Below are positions 33,722 to 41,658 of a DNA stretch of 64,000 nucleotides, in pieces. Within the stretch, counting starts at the first letter, position 1; each line of letters begins with the position of its first letter. The DNA comes from Chengkuizengella sediminis (GTDB lineage: Bacteria; Bacillota; Bacilli; Paenibacillales; KCTC-33759). The position numbers were made by a program, and so were the translations under genes. The notes beneath the pieces were generated by a model. It was not told the DNA's origin, did no database searches, and worked only from the letters and a program-made list of their open reading frames with translations. The stretch is from positions 1-64,000 of the forward strand of contig NZ_SIJC01000003.1 in NCBI RefSeq assembly GCF_010078385.1, written 5' to 3'.

Positions 33722-34300
33722 ATGAAAAAAAATGACAGTGATACAAAACAAAAAATAGTAGATGCTGCATATAAAGTATTAGCAGAACAAGGATATGATA
33801 AAACCTCAATGAAGCAGATTGCCAAAGAAGCTGGCGTCGCTCAAGGGTTGATTAACTATTATTTTGAAAGCAAAGAAGACCTTTTATTTGAGTTGTTTCA
33901 TGAAGAAAGCTGTAGATATAGTGAAGAGTTATCAAAGCTTTCTAATATTCCGATGTCAGATAAGTTTATTCATGAAGCGCTACAGGTTCCTAAACAGTTA
34001 GTACAGAACCAACCTGAGTGGCATCGTTTAAGATTTGAGTTATTTGCGATTGGCCTTCGTTCAAAAAGAGGAGCTCAAGAAATAACCCGAAGTTCAAAGA
34101 TGGATCGCGAGCAGACGATAAATGAACTATCCAGACTTCCAATCAGTGAAGAACTAAACATAAAAGGATTAGCAAGAATTATTACCGCTGTGATGGATGG
34201 ATTATCATTGCAAATGATGGTTGATCCAGAATTCGAAGCTGATTCAGCTTATGAAACATTTGCAAATATGCTCGAAACTTACTTGTCTAACAATAAATAA
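33722..34300 (+). CDS. TetR/AcrR-family regulator
   Basis: This 192-residue protein starts at ATG 33722 after AGAAAGGTG; an in-frame TTG at 33683 would put the operator inside the gene and is rejected. It has an N-terminal TetR helix-turn-helix (residues about 8-55: IVDAAYKVLAEQGYDKTSMK, then INYYFESKEDLLFELF). The C-terminal ligand-binding region (ITAVMDGLSLQMMVDPEFE) resembles that of TetR proteins of the BetI/KstR-like type. Identical operator cores before this gene and the next make it the likely repressor of both. Confidence 0.85.
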   Translation: MKKNDSDTKQKIVDAAYKVLAEQGYDKTSMKQIAKEAGVAQGLINYYFESKEDLLFELFHEESCRYSEELSKLSNIPMSDKFIHEALQVPKQLVQNQPEWHRLRFELFAIGLRSKRGAQEITRSSKMDREQTINELSRLPISEELNIKGLARIITAVMDGLSLQMMVDPEFEADSAYETFANMLETYLSNNK

Positions 34301-34317
34301 ATTTTTTTAGCTTAAAT

Positions 34318-34337
34318 TTGAATGAACGTTCAAACAA
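34318..34337 (+). promoter_or_regulatory. Second TetR operator, upstream of the oxidoreductase gene
   Basis: TTGAATGAACGTTCAAACAA shares its first 16 bases, and 18 of 20 overall, with the operator at 33683-33702. TTGACT follows at 34338-34343 as a possible -35 element. Confidence 0.7.
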
Positions 34338-34399
34338 TTGACTGTCTAAGTTTAAATTTTAGATAAAAATATAGAATACAAACAGGAGCGTGATGGAAA

Positions 34400-35629
34400 A
34401 TGAATTCACCTTTATTTGAAGAGTTCACATTAAAAAATGGGTTGGTAATAAAAAATCGTATTGTAAAAGCTGCAATGAGTGAAGCCCTTGCCAATATTCA
34501 CTTTCAACCGAATGAGAAAATATATAAATTGTATGAAAAATGGGCGGATGGAGGAGCAGGGATTGTGATCACTGGTCATGTGATGGTAGATCGGAAGGCT
34601 TTAGCAGAACCCAGAAATATCGTTGTAGAGAATGAGGATGTTCTTCCCTTTTTAGAAACGTGGGCAAAAAGAGGGACAAAAAACAATACGCAGCTTTGGA
34701 TGCAATTAAATCATCCAGGTAAACAGACATTTAAAGGAATGACGGATAATTCCGTAGCTCCTTCGGCGATCCCATTAGAAGGAGACATCGGTCGTTTTGT
34801 TGCTCCACCAAGAGAATTAAAACATGAGGAGATATTAGACATTATTCAACGTTTTGGTTATAGTGCCAAACTTGCACAAAAAGCAGGTTTTTCGGGTGTT
34901 CAAATCCATGCTGCACACGGTTATCTGATTAGTCAGTTTTTATCTCCTAGACATAATCATCGCAAAGATGAATGGGGTGGTGATATTCATGGAAGAATGA
35001 AGTTTTTAATTGAAATTTATAGAGAAATACGTAATCAAACAACCGGAGATTTTCCTATTGCAGTAAAAATGAATTCAGCAGATTTCATGAAAGCTGGTTT
35101 TACGGAGGAAGAGTCTATCTATGTTGCTTCACACCTTGAAAAAGAAGGCGCTGACCTGTTAGAAATTTCAGGAGGGTCATATGAAAGCCCTCAAATGACA
35201 GGTCGTAATGTTAAGGAAAGCACTAAAAAAAGGGAAGCCTATTTTCTGGATTTTGCGGAAAAGCTCCGTCAATCCGTAAATATTCCTTTGTTAGTTACAG
35301 GTGGTTTTAGAAGCAAAGAAGGAATGGAAAATGCACTTCATTCTAAAGCAACTGATTTTATAGGTTTAGCCCGCCCTTTTGCTGTCAGCCCAGATCTACC
35401 GAATTTATTAAACCTAAACAAACTACAGAAAATAGATATTAAACCTAAACAAACAGGTATTAGACTTATAGATGATATTTCTTTACTGGAAACTACATGG
35501 TATGCACAACAAATAGAAAGAATAGGTTTAGGGAAAAGTGTAAGACCTAACTACCCAGTTTGGTTCTCATTGTTGCAAGCTATCTTTAAAAATGGGAAGG
35601 AAGTTTTTCAACTGCAAAGAGCAAAGTGA
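34400..35629 (+). CDS. Old-yellow-enzyme-family NADH:flavin oxidoreductase
   Basis: This 409-residue FMN-dependent barrel enzyme follows AGGAGCG with ATG at 34400. Family marks are FTLKNGLVIKNRIVKAAMSE at the N-terminus, MQLNHPGKQ, GVQIHAAHGYLISQFLSP and RKDEWGGD, and the phosphate-binding LLVTGGFRS plus FIGLARPFAVSPDL. It is the single-domain type lacking the NAD(P)-binding C-terminal half of 2,4-dienoyl-CoA reductase. It reduces activated alkenes. It is probably repressed by the upstream TetR protein and induced by an unsaturated or electrophilic compound. Confidence 0.9.
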   Translation: MNSPLFEEFTLKNGLVIKNRIVKAAMSEALANIHFQPNEKIYKLYEKWADGGAGIVITGHVMVDRKALAEPRNIVVENEDVLPFLETWAKRGTKNNTQLWMQLNHPGKQTFKGMTDNSVAPSAIPLEGDIGRFVAPPRELKHEEILDIIQRFGYSAKLAQKAGFSGVQIHAAHGYLISQFLSPRHNHRKDEWGGDIHGRMKFLIEIYREIRNQTTGDFPIAVKMNSADFMKAGFTEEESIYVASHLEKEGADLLEISGGSYESPQMTGRNVKESTKKREAYFLDFAEKLRQSVNIPLLVTGGFRSKEGMENALHSKATDFIGLARPFAVSPDLPNLLNLNKLQKIDIKPKQTGIRLIDDISLLETTWYAQQIERIGLGKSVRPNYPVWFSLLQAIFKNGKEVFQLQRAK

Positions 35630-35679
35630 TTGTATATATCATTAAGTAAAGTCTTCACTTAATTGACACACAAATATTA

Positions 35680-35824
35680 TTTACACGAGTGCATAAACTA
35701 TGTTATATTGGTAATGTTGTTAAAAAATGGTACATTATACATCTATTCTATCAAATATTGAATGGATGTATGTCCCATGGCAACAGTCCGTTATAAGAGG
35801 GAAATAACGGACTGTTGTTTTTTT
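35680..35824 (+). ncRNA. Small structured RNA gene candidate, copy 2
   Basis: Promoter: TTTACA (35680-35685), an 18-base spacer, and extended -10 TGTTATATT (TATATT at 35704-35709). Predicted start is near 35716. The transcript forms a 12-bp hairpin (35737-35748 with 35760-35771, one G-U pair). It ends in a 13-bp terminator stem (35781-35793 with 35805-35817, loop TAAGAGGGAAA) and seven T residues. No open frame of useful length is present, so the expected product is an RNA of about 108 nt. The other copy is at 12947-13085 on the opposite strand. Confidence 0.75.
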
Positions 35825-35861
35825 AAGTATACTGCAGTAATAGGTTTTTATATCTTTTCTC

Positions 35862-35907
35862 AAAACAAATCATCACTCTTATAAAAATTGGAGTGATGAT
35901 TTGTTTT
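35862..35907. terminator. Perfect 17-bp hairpin, probable terminator
   Basis: AAAACAAATCATCACTC pairs exactly with GAGTGATGATTTGTTTT. A related hairpin lies at 36822-36868, so similar terminators flank the gene at 36226. Confidence 0.6.
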
Positions 35908-35914
35908 ATGTTTA

Positions 35915-36174
35915 TTATTTAGTAATGAAGGTCATTTCGTTCTTTGCTGCTGAATCCTCGTAAACTTTCAAATTATCTTGAGTTAATGCTGGTTCAGTTC
36001 TACTGGAATCCAAATCATATTTCTCAGATAATTCATTTATTATTTCTTCTGTAATTTCATTTTCACTGTAACAGAAAAAATAGAAGGAAAAGAATGCGAC
36101 TATTGGACTGAAATATCAAATTTCCAAATGGAAAAAATTGAAACTCATTTAAAAGTGTTCCGTAATTATAATTA
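35915..36174. pseudogene. Two head-to-head gene fragments
   Basis: The minus strand from about 36066 down to 35917 reads NEITEEIINELSEKYDLDSS, RTEPALTQDNLKVYEDSAAK, then NEMTFITK and a stop. The plus strand from about 36067 to 36174 reads TVTEKIEGKECDYWTEISNF, then QMEKIETHLKVFRNYN and a stop. Both look like C-terminal ends of real proteins without starts. They were probably left by a past rearrangement. I recognise neither. Confidence 0.35.
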
Positions 36175-36225
36175 AACGTCAAAAGATGTAGTTCTGTTAA
36201 CAAAATTCACTAGGAGGTATGACAA

Positions 36226-36756
36226 ATGACAAAAAGAAAAATGTTTATTACTTTATTGATCCTCTCAGGTCTTATTGTATCCTTAATTTATTTTATGACT
36301 AATTTCACAAATAAGGATAAGGAACAAAGAGAATTAATCGAAGCGTTTGCAGACCAGTTATACACAGTGGATATGAATGTTATGGACAATGTAACAGTTG
36401 AAAAATGGACAGAGTGGTTGGATGATTTTGAGCCATACTTTACATCAGAAGGATTTGATCAGTTTGCAAGATATAATCTTATGGGACTCTATATAAAAGC
36501 TGCTTCAACACAACAATTTAATATGAAAGTAGACGATAATGTTAAAATTGAACAATATTTTGAAGATATAGAAGATAATATGATCGGATATCAGGTTGAG
36601 GTTCCCTTGAAATTATATTATCCAAATAAAGATGAAGAAATTTTTATTAAAGTAAAAAGTTCAATAAATCTTATAAATGAAGATGGTAAGTGGAAGATAA
36701 AAAGTATAAGGTATATATTTTCTGATAGAGATAAGGAAATATTTATATATAATTAA
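36226..36756 (+). CDS. Membrane-anchored hypothetical protein
   Basis: This 176-residue protein follows AGGAGGTATG with ATG at 36226. One N-terminal transmembrane anchor (residues about 6-26, MFITLLILSGLIVSLIYFM) is followed by a mixed alpha/beta extracytoplasmic domain of about 140 residues. The domain holds EKWTEWLDDFEPYFTSEGFD and a C-terminal strand pair ending INEDGKWKIKSIRYIFSD. The shape is like small secreted NTF2-like proteins, but I do not assign a family. It is a stand-alone gene between two related terminators. Confidence 0.55.
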   Translation: MTKRKMFITLLILSGLIVSLIYFMTNFTNKDKEQRELIEAFADQLYTVDMNVMDNVTVEKWTEWLDDFEPYFTSEGFDQFARYNLMGLYIKAASTQQFNMKVDDNVKIEQYFEDIEDNMIGYQVEVPLKLYYPNKDEEIFIKVKSSINLINEDGKWKIKSIRYIFSDRDKEIFIYN

Positions 36757-36821
36757 ATTTACATTTTCACCTTAAATAGTATTAAAAAGCAAATTGACCC
36801 TTATTTTTACAACATAATTAA

Positions 36822-36868
36822 TTACAACAAAACATCACTCTAAAAATCAGAGTGATGTTTTGTTGTAA
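36822..36868. terminator. 20-bp hairpin terminator
   Basis: TTACAACAAAACATCACTCT pairs with AGAGTGATGTTTTGTTGTAA around a 7-base loop. It shares the ATCACTC/GAGTGAT core with the hairpin at 35862. Confidence 0.65.
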
Positions 36869-37023
36869 TACTTGATAAATTATCTAGCTAAAAATATTTT
36901 TCCCGTAATAACCCAACCTCCCCCTCCATTGTATTTCCACCCTATCATTGTTATGATGTAAAGCAGAATAAATAATTAATACAAACCCAATTCAAATAAA
37001 AGTGTAAAACGGAGAGAAACGTC

Positions 37024-38424
37024 ATGGAAAAGAATAAGAAAAAATTCATCACAACCTCTGCAGCCCAAGAATTAAAAACTGGTGAGATACTTGTTGTAAC
37101 TATTAAAAGGATCGGTATTAATGGTGAAGGTGTAGGGTATTACAAGAGGAAGGCGGTTTTTATTGAAGGAGCTCTTCCTGATGAGGTTGTAAAAGCAAAA
37201 GTAGTACAAATTCAACCGAACTTTATCAGAGCAGAACTTGTAGAAATCGAGCAAAAATCAGAACATCGTGTGAAACCTCATTGTTCCATTTATGAAGAAT
37301 GCGGAGGATGCCAGCTTCAGCATTTAGACTACAAAGAACAGTTAAATGTAAAAGAGGATATCATTCGAGAATCCTTCAATCGTTATACAGACAAAACCAA
37401 AATAAATATTCGACCTGTCATCGGAATGGAGGACCCTTGGGGTTATCGAAATAAAGCACAGTATCAGGTAGGTTTTCAAAAAGGTGCGGTACAGACTGGG
37501 CTTTATTCAACCCGCTCTCATCAGTTAGTGGACATTACAGGTTGCCCTATTCATCATCCAACGATCAATCATATTATTGAAGAAACAAAGAAAATTGTGC
37601 AAGAGCTACGGATTCCCATTTATGATGAAAAGAATAATAAGGGGATCTTAAAAACAATTGTGGTACGTACAGGTTTTAAGTCCAATGAAAATCAACTCAC
37701 TTTAGTAACAATAAAAGAACAAGTTCCTAAGTTGGATCAACTTATCGAGTTAATTCGAGAAAATATTCCAGAAGTTACAACGATAGCCCAGAATATTAAC
37801 TCTGCAAAAACATCCATTATTTTTGGAAGTAAAACTAATATCCTTTGGGGAAGAAGACAAATCAAAGAATCATTAGGAAATGTAAATTTCTCTCTATCAC
37901 CAAGAGCATTTTTCCAATTGAATCCTGAGCAAACGATTAAACTTTACAACACAGTGAAAAAAGCCGCTGATATCAGAGGACATGAAAAAATTGTGGATGC
38001 TTATTGTGGAACAGGAACGATAAGTTTATGGTTAGCACCTTATGTAAAAGAGGTTCGTGGGATTGAAGAAATTCCTGAAGCCATCAATGATGCTAAAAAA
38101 AATGCAAAACTAAGTGGAATTGAAAACGCACAATTTTATGTAGGGAAATCTGAAAACTTACTGCCTAAATGGATGAATCAAGGATTTCGCCCTGATGTGA
38201 TTGTTGTTGATCCTCCTCGTACTGGATGTGACTATAAACTACTCCAGTCAGTAGTAAGAGCAAAAACAAAAAAATTCATTTATGTTTCTTGTAATCCATC
38301 AACTTTAGCAAAAGATAGTTCATACCTATTAAGGAATGGTTACCACCTCAAATGGATTCAACCTGTAGATATGTTTCCTAATACATCACAAATTGAGAGT
38401 GTGGCTGTGTTTGTAAAAAAGTAA
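37024..38424 (+). CDS. rlmD: 23S rRNA (uracil-5-)-methyltransferase, RlmCD/RumA type
   Basis: This 466-residue protein starts at ATG 37024. It has an N-terminal TRAM domain (residues about 18-78: VVTIKRIGINGEGVGYYKRK). Iron-sulfur cluster cysteines lie in HCSIYEECGGCQLQH and further on in ITGCPIHHP. The SAM-dependent methyltransferase domain has VDAYCGTGTISLWLAP, DVIVVDPPRTGCD and the catalytic cysteine in YVSCNPSTLAKD. The family makes 5-methyluridine in 23S rRNA; in Bacillus one enzyme modifies two sites. Which sites apply here cannot be told. A terminator follows at 38468. Confidence 0.9.
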   Translation: MEKNKKKFITTSAAQELKTGEILVVTIKRIGINGEGVGYYKRKAVFIEGALPDEVVKAKVVQIQPNFIRAELVEIEQKSEHRVKPHCSIYEECGGCQLQHLDYKEQLNVKEDIIRESFNRYTDKTKINIRPVIGMEDPWGYRNKAQYQVGFQKGAVQTGLYSTRSHQLVDITGCPIHHPTINHIIEETKKIVQELRIPIYDEKNNKGILKTIVVRTGFKSNENQLTLVTIKEQVPKLDQLIELIRENIPEVTTIAQNINSAKTSIIFGSKTNILWGRRQIKESLGNVNFSLSPRAFFQLNPEQTIKLYNTVKKAADIRGHEKIVDAYCGTGTISLWLAPYVKEVRGIEEIPEAINDAKKNAKLSGIENAQFYVGKSENLLPKWMNQGFRPDVIVVDPPRTGCDYKLLQSVVRAKTKKFIYVSCNPSTLAKDSSYLLRNGYHLKWIQPVDMFPNTSQIESVAVFVKK

Positions 38425-38467
38425 TTCTCAATGTAGCAAATTCTTTTTATAAAATTAATTTATTCTT

Positions 38468-38498
38468 AAAGCTCAAGCATCGTTTTTGCTTGAGCTTT
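38468..38498 (+). terminator. Rho-independent terminator of the rRNA methyltransferase gene
   Basis: AAAGCTCAAGCA pairs with TGCTTGAGCTTT and is followed by ATTTC. It lies 44 bp after the stop. Confidence 0.7.
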
Positions 38499-38589
38499 AT
38501 TTCTGGTGATAAGTTAACCCCATTAAATCATGTTTGTAGACTCTAGTAAGATATTTATCTCAATACAACAAGGGAGGGCTCTAAATAAA

Positions 38590-38753
38590 ATGGACTATTC
38601 CATAGATATCATAGCTTTATTCACAGAAATTATAGCTTGGAGTGTTATTGCAATATTGAGTGTTTTAAAACAAAAAAAATTGATAGTGTGCAGTGGTATC
38701 AAGATACTATTTTAATGAAAAAAGTGAAAGAGCGGATGCAAAGGATAGAATAA
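38590..38753 (+). pseudogene. Small membrane protein gene with frameshift at an A8 run
   Basis: GGGAGGG precedes ATG 38590. The first frame reads MDYSIDIIALFTEIIAWSVI, then AILSVLKQKK, one transmembrane segment. At AAACAAAAAAAATTG the frame can be exchanged for one continuing IDSVQWYQDTILMKKVKERM and QRIE before TAA 38751-38753, which reads as the natural charged tail. The product would have about 53 residues. Either one A has been lost or gained, or slippage on the A8 run makes the full protein. The family is unknown. Confidence 0.4.
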
Positions 38754-38886
38754 TATCTCATCGTAAAAAGTATACAAGAGGAAAGTGATCGTTTAATAGT
38801 GTACGGAAGCTATAGAGGAAGGATATGTACAAAAATAATGCTACAAAAGTGAAGAGTACATGTAGCGTTAGATCACTATAATTATG

Positions 38887-39795
38887 TTATCTTTTTTTAT
38901 AGACTGGGGTCAGAAAGAACTTATATTTTGGAACATTACCTCTTACAATTTGATTATATAAGTCCTTAATTTTTCTAGTAACAGGTCCTTCTTTGCCAGT
39001 TCCAATCGTTCTTTCATCTATTTGTACGACAGTTTTAATACCCGTTGCTGTACCAGTGATGAATACTTCATCAGCTGTATAAAGCTGTGACCTCACTAAA
39101 CTTTTTATAATCGTTTTGATTCCAAACTCTTTTTCAGCTATTTTTATTACTGTATCACGAGTAATCCCTTTCAGGACATCGTCTGAAATAGGGGGTGTAA
39201 ATAAAGTATTATTTTTCACAATAAAAATATTATCTGTTGGCGCTTCAACGACTTTGCCATCTTGATTTAGAAAGATGGCATCATCAAAACCAGCAAGCTG
39301 TGCTTCAGATGAAGCTAATGCGGAGTTCATATAAGCACCTGTAGCTTTTGCTTGTGGAGCAATGGCATTACTGCTATTTCGCCTCCAAGAAGAAATACTT
39401 AACTTTAAAATTTGCTTTCCAACATCAAGAGGCGTAGCAAAAATGAATACTCGATTAGAGGTATTGAATAAGGTAAGGGGGATGGAGTTTTCTCCATTAA
39501 TACAAAGTGGACGTATATATACATCTTCCCTTATTTTATTTATTCGTAATAACTTAATAGTTGCACGAATTAATTCATCTACGGTAAACGGGACAAAGAC
39601 GGTTACTATTTCCCCTGAATTTTCAAATCTTTTGTAATGATCTCTAACTCGAAATATAAATAATTGTTGTTTGTCTTCATTCCAAAAGGCTCTAATTCCT
39701 TCGAAGCATCCTAAACCATAATTTAATGCTTTATTTCTTGCATTGACAGTCGCTTTTTTCTCAGGTACAAATTTCCCTTGATCAAAAATCAACAT
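38887..39795 (-). CDS. Class IV PLP aminotransferase, branched-chain aminotransferase-like
   Basis: This protein of about 302 residues starts best at ATG 39795, six codons after the first one (39813). Class IV fold marks are KALNYGLGCFEGIRAFWN at the N-terminus, YIRPLCIN, the Schiff-base lysine in APQAKATGAYMNSALA, the cofactor glutamate in VVEAPTDNIF and the C-terminal EVFITGTATGI. This matches IlvE-type enzymes, which interconvert branched-chain amino acids and 2-oxoacids. APTDN replaces the usual ASGxN, and no biosynthetic genes are near, so a specialised aminotransferase is possible. Confidence 0.8.
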   Translation of the reverse strand: MLIFDQGKFVPEKKATVNARNKALNYGLGCFEGIRAFWNEDKQQLFIFRVRDHYKRFENSGEIVTVFVPFTVDELIRATIKLLRINKIREDVYIRPLCINGENSIPLTLFNTSNRVFIFATPLDVGKQILKLSISSWRRNSSNAIAPQAKATGAYMNSALASSEAQLAGFDDAIFLNQDGKVVEAPTDNIFIVKNNTLFTPPISDDVLKGITRDTVIKIAEKEFGIKTIIKSLVRSQLYTADEVFITGTATGIKTVVQIDERTIGTGKEGPVTRKIKDLYNQIVRGNVPKYKFFLTPVYKKR

Positions 39796-39887
39796 GATGA
39801 CAACCACTTCCATTTTTTATTTAATGTGCTATGTATGATATTAATATGAGGATAAGTGTACAATAGTTACAATTATAGGCGAAGCAG

Positions 39888-40016
39888 GTGAAGGAGGATG
39901 GTTTAGAAAGATGTGATCCACAAATTCAAATGGAAACAAACGATCTCCATGCAAGCAAAGCTTTTGAGTCATTCATATTCATCAAATCAAATAAAGTTTT
40001 AATCGATGACAATTAA
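39888..40016 (+). CDS. Possible 42-residue protein
   Basis: The frame from GTG 39888 reads VKEDGLERCDPQIQMETNDL, HASKAFESFIFIKSNKVLID and ends DN at TAA 40014-40016. It has a protein-like composition but no well-placed ribosome binding site (AAGGAGG lies inside the frame). It could be a small gene or a remnant. The function is unknown. Confidence 0.25.
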   Translation: MKEDGLERCDPQIQMETNDLHASKAFESFIFIKSNKVLIDDN

Positions 40017-40100
40017 AAAACAGAAAATTGAATAAATCAATTCCACTTTAGAAATGATGGATAATATAATATATAAAATAAAAAGGATGTGAAGTAGGTA

Positions 40101-40274
40101 TTGGAAACAAATATGAGTCCTGAGGAAGTGCTTACTCAAATTGTAGAATTACATAACAATGGTGAAACATTAGCCAAAAAAAGTGTAAAAAAAACACATC
40201 CCGATTTAATGAAAAACGCCCTTTACTACTTTCCTAATTGGGATCAAGCCATGGAAAAAGCTGGATTGCAATAA
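40101..40274 (+). CDS. Small protein resembling a single homing-endonuclease-associated repeat
   Basis: This 57-residue frame starts at TTG 40101 (or ATG 40113) and ends at TAA 40272-40274. It reads EVLTQIVELHNNGETLAKKS, then VKKTHPDLMKNALYYFPNWD and QAMEKAGLQ. The pattern I-x-x-L-x-x-x-G-E-x-L, then HP-x-L-x-x-x-A-x-x-x-F-x-x-W-x-x-A-x-x-x-A-G is that of the short DNA-binding repeat seen in homing-endonuclease-associated proteins. It stands alone without a nuclease domain and may be a small DNA-binding protein. The upstream AAAGGATG is a modest ribosome binding site. Confidence 0.5.
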   Translation: METNMSPEEVLTQIVELHNNGETLAKKSVKKTHPDLMKNALYYFPNWDQAMEKAGLQ

Positions 40275-40644
40275 AAGTTATATGTTCGAAACATAGCATT
40301 CAACACTCAATTTCCAATTTTGTAATTTGAGGGAAATTGAAAAATTCCATGAGAATTGATATGCTCCCCTAAAGGTGGATAGATTTTAAATAATCTGATT
40401 CCTTGAAGGGGAGTATTTTTATACAAAAATCATTCATTGCATATCATGTATACATGATCGTTAATTATTTTAAGTTAACATTAATTTGTATTTTACACAT
40501 ATACCTTTTTATTTATGTTAAGTATATGTTATATTATTGCGAAAAAAATATAGGGTTGCAAATTCGCAACCCTATTACATCTCAATTTTTTAACTCACTA
40601 TAAATTAATATCTTATGTATTTATAATTTCATAGTTTTTCAATA
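40275..40644. other. Intergenic region with two hairpins
   Basis: A branched hairpin at 40361-40416 (ATGCTCCCCT with AGGGGAGTAT, enclosing AAGG/CCTT and AGATT/AATCT stems, then TTTTTAT) and a second at 40549-40575. The first reads as a plus-strand terminator, although it is elaborate for that purpose. No gene was seen. Confidence 0.5.
40549..40575 (-). terminator. Terminator of the FN3/glucan-binding gene
   Basis: On the minus strand AATAGGGTTGC pairs with GCAACCCTAT across a short loop and is followed by a run of T residues. It lies about 70 bp after the gene ending at 40645. Confidence 0.65.
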
Positions 40645-41283
40645 TTACTCACTATCATATTGAAACCCTGCAATGTGCCATGTGAAGCTAACATTTAAGA
40701 TTTCACGAATATTACCAAAGGATAACACCCAAGAACCACCACCTGCACTTGACATTTTTACATTTTGCGGCACACCATTTTTAGTATAATGCATGATGAC
40801 ATAATCAGCTTGATAACCTTGGCTTACCCAGTACGCACCTGCATTAGGATCTACCTTACTCCAGCCAATATAAATATTTCCAGAATTTGTATAATTTCCT
40901 GCATTAAATGTTGCAATATTAGAAGGTTCTGATTCGTTTCCGTTTACATCCACTGCTGTTACATAATAATAACGAGTTGTATTGGCATAAACACCTTGGG
41001 GATCAATAAATTCAGTCGTTGTAGGATACGCTGCATGTAATCTCATTGCATTTAGATCAACACTAGAGTAAACATTGAAATGATCAATATTCGATAAATC
41101 AGAATAATCCCAGTTTAAAACAATTTTAGAATATTCTAAGTTTGTTGATATACTAGTTTGTAAATTTGTTGGTGCTTCTATTTCTGTTGTTTCAGTAGCT
41201 AATGAAGGAGAAATACTAGCAATAATCATCATAAGTGATGTCAGCAATACTACCATTTTTTTCTTGGTTAAAAATGTAAACAT
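40645..41283 (-). CDS. Small secreted FN3 protein with glucan-binding-like C-terminus
   Basis: This 212-residue protein starts at ATG 41283 after TAGGAGGA; the frame opens further upstream but without a ribosome binding site. It has a signal peptide (residues about 1-29), a fibronectin type III domain (about 36-125: PTNLQTSISTN, VLNWDYSDLSNIDHFNVYSS, YYYVTAVDVNGNESEPSN), and a C-terminal domain with ADYVIMHYTKNGVPQNVKMS and SFTWHIAGFQYDSE. The latter is related in rhythm to the CBM56-like modules of the neighbouring GH81 enzyme. It has no catalytic domain. It is probably an accessory polysaccharide-binding protein for the glucanase. Confidence 0.65.
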   Translation of the reverse strand: MFTFLTKKKMVVLLTSLMMIIASISPSLATETTEIEAPTNLQTSISTNLEYSKIVLNWDYSDLSNIDHFNVYSSVDLNAMRLHAAYPTTTEFIDPQGVYANTTRYYYVTAVDVNGNESEPSNIATFNAGNYTNSGNIYIGWSKVDPNAGAYWVSQGYQADYVIMHYTKNGVPQNVKMSSAGGGSWVLSFGNIREILNVSFTWHIAGFQYDSE

Positions 41284-41520
41284 ATAAATCCTCCTAATTT
41301 TTGGTTTGAAAGCTGGCCATACTTTCTTTTCTATGTCATTATAGTTCACATGATTTAATATAGTAAAATTGAATATACAGCTGTATTTATTGAATGAAGC
41401 GTATACATTTATGATTTAGAACTATTTTCCTTTAATTATCTTATATTTCCTTATAATTATAAATTTTCATGTATAATGCTGAGGTTACCTTATGGACGTG
41501 TATATAAATTATTAAGTGAA

Positions 41521-41558
41521 AAACAAAAGAGGGACCTTAAAGGATCCCTCTTTTGTTT
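41521..41558. terminator. Terminator of the GH81 gene
   Basis: AAACAAAAGAGGGA pairs exactly with TCCCTCTTTTGTTT around a 10-base loop. T-rich DNA lies on both sides. Confidence 0.75.
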
Positions 41559-41658
41559 TTCCACTATTCATGTTAATTTTTTTGTATTAATTACGTCAAT
41601 ATAACATTAAATCGCTTTTCCTTTTAGTAGGCTCAGTTATAGATACCCTATATGTTGT

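Larger units (their letters stand above)
35630..36225. other. Intergenic region with small RNA copy 2, a terminator and gene fragments
   Basis: It contains the RNA gene at 35680-35824, a 17-bp hairpin at 35862-35907 and two head-to-head coding remnants at about 35915-36174. Confidence 0.5.

Noticed and set aside
35862..36868. Miniature mobile element suggested by two related hairpins
   Set aside because: The hairpins at 35862 and 36822 share only the stem core and each ends with T-rich DNA after a gene region, so terminators suffice.
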